A stretch of DNA of 64,000 nucleotides from Pterobdella sp. o SKG-2022. Lineage: Eukaryota; Annelida; Clitellata; Hirudinida; Piscicolidae. A program made the position numbers and the translations under genes. Below, in pieces: positions 12,101 to 24,100 of the stretch. The notes beneath the pieces are model-generated. The model was not told where the DNA came from and ran no database searches. It saw only the letters and a program-made list of their open reading frames with translations. Position 1 is the stretch's first letter. Each line of letters starts with the position of its first letter. The stretch is from contig CAXIVU010000102.1 of the NCBI GenBank assembly GCA_964035795.1, forward strand, positions 43,034 to 107,033, read 5' to 3'.

Positions 12101-15100
12101 TATTGTAGTTGGCGTTGTTGTTTCTACAGTAGTAACTGTTGGCGTAGATTTAGACAACATTTCTGTCGTTGTTGTCATAATAACAGTTGTTGTTTGCGTT
12201 GATGTTGCAATCGTTGTCGAAACTGTTGTAGCTGTAGCCAATGAAGTTGTTGTTACAGTTATTGTAGTTGGCGTTGTTGTTTCTACAGTAGTAACTGTTG
12301 GCGTAGATTTAGACAACATTTCTGTCGTTGTTGTCATAATAACAGTTGTTGTTTGCGTTGATGTTGCAATCGTTGTCGAAACTGTTGTAGCTGTAGCCAA
12401 TGAAGTTGTTGTTACAGTTATTGTAGTTGGCGTTGTTGTTTCTACAGTAGTAACTGTTGGCGTAGATTTAGACAACATTTCTGTCGTTGTTGTCATAATA
12501 ACAGTTGTTGTTTGCGTTGATGTTGCAATCGTTGTCGAAACTGTTGTAGCTGTAGCCAATGAAGTTGTTGTTACAGATATTGTAGTTGGCGTTGTTGTTT
12601 CTACAGTAGTAACTGTTGGCGTAGATTTAGACAACATTTCTGTCGTTGTTGTCATAATAACAGTTGTTGTTTGCGTTGATGTTGCAATCGTTGTCGAAAC
12701 TGTTGTAGCTGTAGCCAATGAAGTTGTTGTTACAGAAATTGTAGTTGGCGTTGTTGTTTCTACAGTAGTAACTGTTGGCGTAGATTTAGACAACATTTCT
12801 GTCGTTGTTGTCATAATAACAGTTGTTGTTTGCGTTGATGTTGCAATCGTTGTCGAAACTGTTGTAGCTGTAGCCAATGAAGTTGTTGTTACAGTTATTG
12901 TAGTTGGCGTTGTTGTTTCTACAGTAGTAACTGTTGGCGTAGATTTAGACAACATTTCTGTCGTTGTTGTCATAATAACAGTTGTTGTTTGCGTTGATGT
13001 TGCAATCGTTGTCGAAACTGTTGTAGCTGTAGCCAAGGAAGTTGTTGTTACAGAAATTGTAGTTGGCGTTGTTGTTTCTACAGTAGTAACTGTTGGCGTA
13101 GATTTAGACAACATTTCTGTCGTTGTTGTCATAATAACAGTTGTTGTTTGCGTTGATGTTGCAATCGTTGTCGAAACTGTTGTAGCTGTAGCCAATGAAG
13201 TTGTTGTTACAGAAATTGTAGTTGGCGTTGTTGTTTCTACAGTAGTAACTGTTGGCGTAGATTTAGACAACATTTCTGTCGTTGTTGTCATAATAACAGT
13301 TGTTGTTTGCGTTGATGTTGCAATCGTTGTCGAAACTGTTGTAGCTGTAGCCAATGAAGTTGTTGTTACAGTTATTGTAGTTGGCGTTGTTGTTTCTACA
13401 GTAGTAACTGTTGGCGTAGATTTAGACAACATTTCTGTCGTTGTTGTCATAATAACAGTTGTTGTTTGCGTTGATGTTGCAATCGTTGTCGAAACTGTTG
13501 TATCTGTAGCCAATGAAATTGTTGTTACAGAAATTGTAGTTGGCGTTGTTGTTTCTACAGTAGTAACTGTTGGCGTAGATTTAGACAACATTTCTGTCGT
13601 TGTTGTCATAATAACAGTTGTTGTTTGCGTTGATGTTGCAATCGTTGTCGAAACTGTTGTAGCTGTAGCCAATGAAGTTGTTGTTACAGTTATTGTAGTT
13701 GGCGTTGTTGTTTCTACAGTAGTAACTGTTGGCGTAGATTTAGACAACATTTCTGTCGTTGTTGTCATAATAACAGTTGTTGTTTGCGTTGATGTTGCAA
13801 TCGTTGTCGAAACTGTTGTAGCTGTAGCCAATGAAGTTGTTGTTACAGAAATTGTAGTTGGCGTTGTTGTTTCTACAGTAGTAACTGTTGGCGTAGATTT
13901 AGACAACATTTCTGTCTTTGTTGTCATAATAACAGTTGTTGTTTGCGTTGATGTTGCAATCGTTGTCGAAATTGTTGTAGCTGTAGCCAATGAAGTTGTT
14001 GTTACAGTTATTGTAGTTGGCGTTGTTGTTTCTACAGTAGTAACTGTTGGCGTAGATTTAGACAACATTTCTGTCGTTGTTGTCATAATAACAGTTGTTG
14101 TTTGCGTTGATGTTGCAATCGTTGTCGAAACTGTTGTAGCTGTAGCCAATGAAGTTGTTGTTACAGAAATTGTAGTTGGCGTTGTTGTTTCTACAGTAGT
14201 AACTGTTGGCGTAGATTTAGACAACATTTCTGTCGTTGTTGTCATAATAACAGTTGTTGTTTGCGTTGATGTTGCAATCGTTGTCGAAACTGTTGTATCT
14301 GTAGCCAATGAAATTGTTGTTACAGAAATTGTAGTTGGCGTTGTTGTTTCTACAGTAGTAACTGTTGGCGTAGATTTAGACAACATTTCTGTCGTTGTTG
14401 TCATAATAACAGTTGTTGTTTGCTTTGATGTTGCAATCGTTGTCGAAACTGTTGTATCTGTAGCCAATGAAGTTGTTGTTACAGAAATTGTAGTTGGCGT
14501 TGTTGTTTCTACAGTAGTAACTGTTGGCGTAGATTTAGACAACATTTCTGTCGTTGTTTTCATAATAACAGTTGTTGTTTGCGTTGATGTTGCAATCGTT
14601 GTCGAAACTGTTGTAGCTGTAGCCAATGAAGTTGTTGTTACAGTTATTGTAGTTGGCGTTGTTGTTTCTACAGTAGTAACTGTTGGCGTAGATTTAGACA
14701 ACATTTCTGTCGTTGTTGTCATAATAACAGTTGTTGTTTGCGTTGATGTTGCAATCGTTGTCGAAACTGTTGTATCTGTAGCCAATGAAATTGTTGTTAC
14801 AGAAATTGTAGTTGGCGTTGTTGTTTCTACAGTAGTAACTGTTGGCGTAGATTTAGACAACATTTCTGTCGTTGTTGTCATAATAACAGTTGTTGTTTGC
14901 GTTGATGTTGCAATCGTTGTCGAAACTGTTGTAGCTGTAGCCAATGAAGTTGTTGTTACAGTTATTGTAGTTGGCGTTGTTGTTTCTACAGTAGTAACTG
15001 TTGGCGTAGATTTAGACAACATTTCTGTCGTTGTTGTCATAATAACAGTTGTTGTTTGCTTTGATGTTGCAATCGTTGTCGAAACTGTTGTAGCTGTAGC

Positions 15101-18100
15101 CAATGAAGTTGTTGTTACAGAAATTGTAGTTGGCGTTGTTGTTTCTACAGTAGTAACTGTTGGCGTAGATTTAGACAACATTTCTGTCGTTGTTTTCATA
15201 ATAACAGTTGTTGTTTGCGTTGATGTTGCAATCGTTGTCGAAACTGTTGTAGCTGTAGCCAATGAAGTTGTTGTTACAGTTATTGTAGTTGGCGTTGTTG
15301 TTTCTACAGTAGTAACTGTTGGCGTAGATTTAGACAACATTTCTGTCGTTGTTGTCATAATAACAGTTGTTGTTTGCGTTGATGTTGCAATCGTTGTCGA
15401 AACTGTTGTATCTGTAGCCAATGAAATTGTTGTTACAGAAATTGTAGTTGGCGTTGTTGTTTCTACAGTAGTAACTGTTGGCGTAGATTTAGACAACATT
15501 TCTGTCGTTGTTGTCATAATAACAGTTGTTGTTTGCGTTGATGTTGCAATCGTTGTCGAAACTGTTGTAGCTGTAGCCAATGAAGTTGTTGTTACAGTTA
15601 TTGTAGTTGGCGTTGTTGTTTCTACAGTAGTAACTGTTGGCGTAGATTTAGACAACATTTCTGTCGTTGTTGTCATAATAACAGTTGTTGTTTGCGTTGA
15701 TGTTGCAATCGTTGTCGAAACTGTTGTAGCTGTAGCCAATGAAGTTGTTGTTACAGTTATTGTAGTTGGCGTTGTTGTTTCTACAGTAGTAACTGTTGGC
15801 GTAGATTTAGACAACATTTCTGTCGTTGTTGTCATAATAACAGTTGTTGTTTGCGTTGATGTTGCAATCGTTGTCGAAACTGTTGTAGCTGTAGCCAATG
15901 AAGTTGTTGTTACAGTTATTGTAGTTGGCGTTGTTGTTTCTACAGTAGTAACTGTTGGCGTAGATTTAGACAACATTTCTGTCGTTTTTGTCATAATAAC
16001 AGTTGTTGTTTGCGTTGATGTTGCAATCGTTGTCGAAACTGTTGTAGCTGTAGCCAATGAAGTTGTTGTTACAGTTATTGTAGTTGGCGTTGTTGTTTCT
16101 ACAGTAGTAACTGTTGGCGTAGATTTAGACAACATTTCTGTCTTTGTTGTCATAATAACAGTTGTTGTTTGCGTTGATGTTGCAATCGTTGTCGAAATTG
16201 TTGTAGCTGTAGCCAATGAAGTTGTTGTTACAGTTATTGTAGTTGGCGTTGTTGTTTCTACAGTAGTAACTGTTGGCGTAGATTTAGACAACATTTCTGT
16301 CGTTGTTGTCATAATAACAGTTGTTGTTTGCGTTGATGTTGCAATCGTTGTCGAAACTGTTGTAGCTGTAGCCAATGAAGTTGTTGTTACAGAAATTGTA
16401 GTTGGCGTTGTTGTTTCTACAGTAGTAACTGTTGGCGTAGATTTAGACAACATTTCTGTCGTTGTTGTCATAATAACAGTTGTTGTTTGCGTTGATGTTG
16501 CAATCGTTGTCGAAACTGTTGTATCTGTAGCCAATGAAATTGTTGTTACAGAAATTGTAGTTGGCGTTGTTGTTTCTACAGTAGTAACTGTTGGCGTAGA
16601 TTTAGACAACATTTCTGTCGTTGTTGTCATAATAACAGTTGTTGTTTGCTTTGATGTTGCAATCGTTGTCGAAACTGTTGTAGCTGTAGCCAATGAAGTT
16701 GTTGTTACAGAAATTGTAGTTGGCGTTGTTGTTTCTACAGTAGTAACTGTTGGCGTAGATTTAGACAACATTTCTGTCGTTGTTTTCATAATAACAGTTG
16801 TTGTTTGCGTTGATGTTGCAATCGTTGTCGAAACTGTTGTAGCTGTAGCCAATGAAGTTGTTGTTACAGTTATTGTAGTTGGCGTTGTTGTTTCTACAGT
16901 AGTAACTGTTGGCGTAGATTTAGACAACATTTCTGTCGTTGTTGTCATAATAACAGTTGTTGTTTGCGTTGATGTTGCAATCGTTGTCGAAACTGTTGTA
17001 TCTGTAGCCAATGAAATTGTTGTTACAGAAATTGTAGTTGGCGTTGTTGTTTCTACAGTAGTAACTGTTGGCGTAGATTTAGACAACATTTCTGTCGTTG
17101 TTGTCATAATAACAGTTGTTGTTTGCGTTGATGTTGCAATCGTTGTCGAAACTGTTGTAGCTGTAGCCAATGAAGTTGTTGTTACAGTTATTGTAGTTGG
17201 CGTTGTTGTTTCTACAGTAGTAACTGTTGGCGTAGATTTAGACAACATTTCTGTCGTTGTTGTCATAATAACAGTTGTTGTTTGCTTTGATGTTGCAATC
17301 GTTGTCGAAACTGTTGTAGCTGTAGCCAATGAAGTTGTTGTTACAGAAATTGTAGTTGGCGTTGTTGTTTCTACAGTAGTAACTGTTGGCGTAGATTTAG
17401 ACAACATTTCTGTCGTTGTTTTCATAATAACAGTTGTTGTTTGCGTTGATGTTGCAATCGTTGTCGAAACTGTTGTAGCTGTAGCCAATGAAGTTGTTGT
17501 TACAGTTATTGTAGTTGGCGTTGTTGTTTCTACAGTAGTAACTGTTGGCGTAGATTTAGACAACATTTCTGTCGTTGTTGTCATAATAACAGTTGTTGTT
17601 TGCGTTGATGTTGCAATCGTTGTCGAAACTGTTGTATCTGTAGCCAATGAAATTGTTGTTACAGAAATTGTAGTTGGCGTTGTTGTTTCTACAGTAGTAA
17701 CTGTTGGCGTAGATTTAGACAACATTTCTGTCGTTGTTGTCATAATAACAGTTGTTGTTTGCGTTGATGTTGCAATCGTTGTCGAAACTGTTGTAGCTGT
17801 AGCCAATGAAGTTGTTGTTACAGTTATTGTAGTTGGCGTTGTTGTTTCTACAGTAGTAACTGTTGGCGTAGATTTAGACAACATTTCTGTCGTTGTTGTC
17901 ATAATAACAGTTGTTGTTTGCGTTGATGTTGCAATCGTTGTCGAAACTGTTGTAGCTGTAGCCAATGAAGTTGTTGTTACAGTTATTGTAGTTGGCGTTG
18001 TTGTTTCTACAGTAGTAACTGTTGGCGTAGATTTAGACAACATTTCTGTCGTTGTTGTCATAATAACAGTTGTTGTTTGCGTTGATGTTGCAATCGTTGT

Positions 18101-21100
18101 CGAAACTGTTGTAGCTGTAGCCAATGAAGTTGTTGTTACAGTTATTGTAGTTGGCGTTGTTGTTTCTACAGTAGTAACTGTTGGCGTAGATTTAGACAAC
18201 ATTTCTGTCGTTTTTGTCATAATAACAGTTGTTGTTTGCGTTGATGTTGCAATCGTTGTCGAAACTGTTGTAGCTGTAGCCAATGAAGTTGTTGTTACAG
18301 TTATTGTAGTTGGCGTTGTTGTTTCTACAGTAGTAACTGTTGGCGTAGATTTAGACAACATTTCTGTCGTTGTTGTCATAATAACAGTTGTTGTTTGCGT
18401 TGATGTTGCAATCGTTGTCGAAACTGTTGTAGCTGTAGCCAATGAAGTTGTTGTTACAGTTATTGTAGTTGGCGTTGTTGTTTCTACAGTAGTAACTGTT
18501 GGCGTAGATTTAGACAACATTTCTGTCGTTGTTGTCATAATAACAGTTGTTGTTTGCGTTGATGTTGCAATCGTTGTCGAAACTGTTGTAGCTGTAGCCA
18601 ATGAAGTTGTTGTTACAGTTATTGTAGTTGGCGTTGTTGTTTCTACAGTAGTAACTGTTGGCGTAGATTTAGACAACATTTCTGTCGTTGTTGTCATAAT
18701 AACAGTTGTTGTTTGCGTTGATGTTGCAATCGTTGTCGAAACTGTTGTAGCTGTAGCCAATGAAGTTGTTGTTACAGAAATTGTAGTTGGCGTTGTTGTT
18801 TCTACAGTAGTAACTGTTGGCGTAGATTTAGACAACATTTCTGTCTTTGTTGTCATAATAACAGTTGTTGTTTGCGTTGATGTTGCAATCGTTGTCGAAA
18901 TTGTTGTAGCTGTAGCCAATGAAGTTGTTGTTACAGTTATTGTAGTTGGCGTTGTTGTTTCTACAGTAGTAACTGTTGGCGTAGATTTAGACAACATTTC
19001 TGTCGTTGTTGTCATAATAACAGTTGTTGTTTGCGTTGATGTTGCAATCGTTGTCGAAACTGTTGTAGCTGTAGCCAATGAAGTTGTTGTTACAGAAATT
19101 GTAGTTGGCGTTGTTGTTTCTACAGTAGTAACTGTTGGCGTAGATTTAGACAACATTTCTGTCGTTGTTGTCATAATAACAGTTGTTGTTTGCGTTGATG
19201 TTGCAATCGTTGTCGAAACTGTTGTAGCTGTAGCCAATGAAGTTGTTGTTACAGTTATTGTAGTTGGCGTTGTTGTTTCTACAGTAGTAACTGTTGGCGT
19301 AGATTTAGACAACATTTCTGTCGTTGTTGTCATAATAACAGTTGTTGTTTGCGTTGATGTTGCAATCGTTGTCGAAACTGTTGTAGCTGTAGCCAATGAA
19401 GTTGTTGTTACAGTTATTGTAGTTGGCGTTGTTGTTTCTACAGTAGTAACTGTTGGCGTAGATTTAAACAACATTTCTGTCGTTGTTGTCATAATAACAG
19501 TTGTTGTTTGCGTTGATGTTGCAATCGTTGTCGAAACTGTTGTAGCTGTAGCCAATGAACTTGTTCTTACAGTTATTGTAGTTGGCGTTGTTGTTTCTAC
19601 AGTAGTAACTGTTGGCGTAGATTTAGACAACATTTCTGTCGTTGTTGTCATAATAACAGTTGTTGTTTGCGTTGATGTTGCAATCGTTGTCGAAACTGTT
19701 GTAGCTGTAGCCAATGAAGTTGTTGTTAAAGTTATTGTAGTTGGCGTTGTTGTTTCTACAGTAGTAACTGTTGGCGTAGATTTAGACAACATTTCTGTCG
19801 TTGTTGTCATAATAACAGTTGTTGTTTGCGTTGATGTTGCAATCGTTGTCGAAACTGTTGTAGCTGTAGCCAATGAAGTTGTTGTTACAGTTATTGTAGT
19901 TGGCGTTGTTGTTTCTACAGTAGTAACTGTTGGCGTAGATTTAGACAACATTTCTGTCGTTGTTGTCATAATAACAGTTGTTGTTTGCGTTGATGTTGCA
20001 ATCGTTGTCGAAACTGTTGTAGCTGTAGCCAATGAAGTTGTTCTTACAGTTATTGTAGTTGGCGTTGTTGTTTCTACAGTAGTAACTGTTGGCGTAGATT
20101 CAGACAACATTTCTGTCGTTGTTGTCATAATAACAGTTGTTGTTTGCGTTGATGTTGCAATCGCTGTCGAAACTGTTGTAGCTGTAGCCAATGAAATTGT
20201 TGTTACAGAAATTGTAGTTGGCGTTGTTGTTTCTACAGTAGTAACTGTCGGCGTAGATTTAGACAACATTTCTGTCGTTGTTGTCATAATAACAGTTGTT
20301 GTTTGCGTTGATGTTGCAATCGTTGTCGAAACTGTTGTAGCTGTAGCCAATGAAGTTGTTGTTACAGTTATTGTAGTTGGCGTTGTTGTTTCTACAGTAG
20401 TAACTGTTGGCGTAGATTTAAACAACATTTCTGTCGTTGTTGTCATAATAACAGTTGTTGTTTGCGTTGATGTTGCAATCGCTGTCGAAACTGTTGTAGC
20501 TGTAGCCAATGAAGTTGTTGTTACAGTTATTGTAGTTGGCGTTGTTGTTTCTACAGTAGTAACTGTTGGCGTAGATTTAGACAATTTTTCTGTCGTTGTT
20601 GTCATAATAACAGTTGTTGTTTGCGTTGATGTTGCAATCGTTGTCGAAACTGTTGTAGCTGTAGCCAATGAAGTTGTTGTTACAGTTAATGTAGTTGGCG
20701 TTGTTGTTTCTACAGTAGTAACTGTTGGCGTAGATTTAGACAACATTTCTGTCGTTGTTGTCATAATAACAGTTGTTGTTTGCATTGATGTTGCAATCGT
20801 TGTCGAAACTGTTGTAGCTGTAGCCAATGAAGTTGTTGTTACAGTTATTGTAGTTGGCGTTGTTGTTTCTACAGTAGTAACTGTTGGCGTAGATTTAGAC
20901 AACATTTCTGTCGTTGTTGTCATAATAACAGTTGTTGTTTGCGTTGATGTTGCAATCGTTGTCGAAACTGTTGTAGCTGTAGCCAATGAAGTTGTTGTTA
21001 CAGTTATTGTAGTTGGCGTTGTTGTTTCTACAGTAGTAACTGTTGGCGTAGATTTAGACAACATTTCTGTCGTTGTTGTCATAATAACAGTTGTTGTTTG

Positions 21101-24100
21101 CGTTGATGTTGCAATCGCTGTCGAAACTGTTGTAGCTGTAGCCAATGAAGTTGTTGTTACAGTTATTGTAGTTGGCGTTGTTGTTTCTACAGTAGTAACT
21201 GTTGGCGTAGATTTAGACAACATTTCTGTCGTTGTTGTCATAATAACAGTTGTTGTTTGCGTTGATGTTGCAATCGTTGTCGAAACTGTTGTAGCTGTAG
21301 CCAATGAAGTTGTTGTTACAGTTATTGTAGTTGGCGTTGTTGTTTCTACAGTAGTAACTGTTGGCGTAGATTTAAACAACATTTCTGTCGTTGTTGTCAT
21401 AATAACAGTTGTTGTTTGCGTTGATGTTGCAATCGCTGTCGAAACTGTTGTAGCTGTAGCCAATGAAGTTGTTGTTACAGTTATTGTAGTTGGCGTTGTT
21501 GTTTCTACAGTAGTAACTGTTGGCGTAGATTTAGACAATTTTTCTGTCGTTGTTGTCATAATAACAGTTGTTGTTTGCGTTGATGTTGCAATCGTTGTCG
21601 AAACTGTTGTAGCTGTAGCCAATGAAGTTGTTGTTACAGTTAATGTAGTTGGCGTTGTTGTTTCTACAGTAGTAACTGTTGGCGTAGATTTAGACAATTT
21701 TTCTGTCGTTGTTGTCATAATAACAGTTGTTGTTTGCGTTGATGTTGCAATCGTTGTCGAAACTGTTGTAGCTGTAGCCAATGAAGTTGTTGTTACAGTT
21801 ATTGTAGTTGGCGTTGTTGTTTCTACAGTAGTAACTGTTGGCGTAGATTTAGACAACATTTCTGTCGTTGTTGTCATAATAACAGTTGTTGTTTGCGTTG
21901 ATGTTGCAATCGTTGTCGAAACTGTTGTAGCTGTAGCCAATGAAGTTGTTGTTACAGTTATTGTAGTTGGCGTTGTTGTTTCTACAGTAGTAACTGTTGG
22001 CGTAGATTTAGACAACATTTCGGTCGTTTTTGTCATAATAACAGTTGTTGTTTGCGTTGATGTTGCAATCGCTGTCGAAACTGTTGTAGCTGTAGCCAAT
22101 GAAGTTGTTGTTACAGTTATTGTAGTTGGCGTTGTTGTTTCTACAGTAGTAACTGTTGGCGTAGATTTAGACAACATTTCTGTCGTTGTTGTCATAATAA
22201 CAGTTGTTGTTTGCGTTGATGTTGCAATCGTTGTCGAAACTGTTGTAGCTGTAGCCAATGAAGTTGTTGTTACAGTTATTGTAGTTGGCGTTGTTGTTTC
22301 TACAGTAGTAACTGTTGGCGTAGATTTAGACAACATTTCTGTCGTTGTTGTCATAATAACAGTTGTTGTTTGCGTTGATGTTGCAATCGTTGTCGAAACT
22401 GTTGTAGCTGTAGCCAATGAAGTTGTTCTTACAGTTATTGTAGTTGGCGTTGTTGTTTCTACAGTAGTAACTGTTGGCGTAGATTCAGACAACATTTCTG
22501 TCGTTGTTGTCATAATAACAGTTGTTGTTTGCGTTGATGTTGCAATCGCTGTCGAAACTGTTGTAGCTGTAGCCAATGAAATTGTTGTTACAGAAATTGT
22601 AGTTGGCGTTGTTGTTTCTACAGTAGTAACTGTCGGCGTAGATTTAGACAACATTTCTGTCGTTGTTGTCATAATAACAGTTGTTGTTTGCGTTGATGTT
22701 GCAATCGTTGTCGAAACTGTTGTAGCTGTAGCCAATGAAGTTGTTGTTACAGTTATTGTAGTTGGCGTTGTTGTTTCTACAGTAGTAACTGTTGGCGTAG
22801 ATTTAAACAACATTTCTGTCGTTGTTGTCATAATAACAGTTGTTGTTTGCGTTGATGTTGCAATCGCTGTCGAAACTGTTGTAGCTGTAGCCAATGAAGT
22901 TGTTGTTACAGTTATTGTAGTTGGCGTTGTTGTTTCTACAGTAGTAACTGTTGGCGTAGATTTAGACAATTTTTCTGTCGTTGTTGTCATAATAACAGTT
23001 GTTGTTTGCGTTGATGTTGCAATCGTTGTCGAAACTGTTGTAGCTGTAGCCAATGAAGTTGTTGTTACAGTTAATGTAGTTGGCGTTGTTGTTTCTACAG
23101 TAGTAACTGTTGGCGTAGATTTAGACAATTTTTCTGTCGTTGTTGTCATAATAACAGTTGTTGTTTGCGTTGATGTTGCAATCGTTGTCGAAACTGTTGT
23201 AGCTGTAGCCAATGAAGTTGTTGTTACAGTTATTGTAGTTGGCGTTGTTGTTTCTACAGTAGTAACTGTTGGCGTAGATTTAGACAACATTTCTGTCGTT
23301 GTTGTCATAATAACAGTTGTTGTTTGCGTTGATGTTGCAATCGTTGTCGAAACTGTTGTAGCTGTAGCCAATGAAGTTGTTGTTACAGTTATTGTAGTTG
23401 GCGTTGTTGTTTCTACAGTAGTAACTGTTGGCGTAGATTTAGACAACATTTCGGTCGTTTTTGTCATAATAACAGTTGTTGTTTGCGTTGATGTTGCAAT
23501 CGCTGTCGAAACTGTTGTAGCTGTAGCCAATGAAGTTGTTGTTACAGTTATTGTAGTTGGCGTTGTTGTTTCTACAGTAGTAACTGTTGGCGTAGATTTA
23601 GACAACATTTCTGTCGTTGTTGTCATAATAACAGTTGTTGTTTGCGTTGATGTTGCAATCGTTGTCGAAACTGTTGTAGCTGTAGCCAATGAAGTTGTTG
23701 TTACAGTTATTGTAGTTGGCGTTGTTGTTTCTACAGTAGTAACTGTTGGCGTAGATTTAGACAACATTTCTGTCGTTGTTGTCATAATAACAGTTGTTGT
23801 TTGCGTTGATGTTGCAATCGTTGTCGAAACTGTTGTAGCTGTAGCCAATGAAGTTGTTGTTACAGAAATTGTAGTTGGCGTTGTTGTTTCTACAGTAGTA
23901 ACTGTTGGCGTAGATTTAGACAACATTTCTGTCGTTGTTGTCCTAATAACAGTTGTTGTTTGCGTTGATGTTGCAATCGTTGTCGAAACTGTTGTAGCTG
24001 TAGCCAATGAAGTTGTTGTTACAGTTATTGTAGTTGGCGTTGTTGTTTCTACAGTAGTAACTGTTGGCGTAGATTTAGACAACATTTCTGTCGTTGTTGT

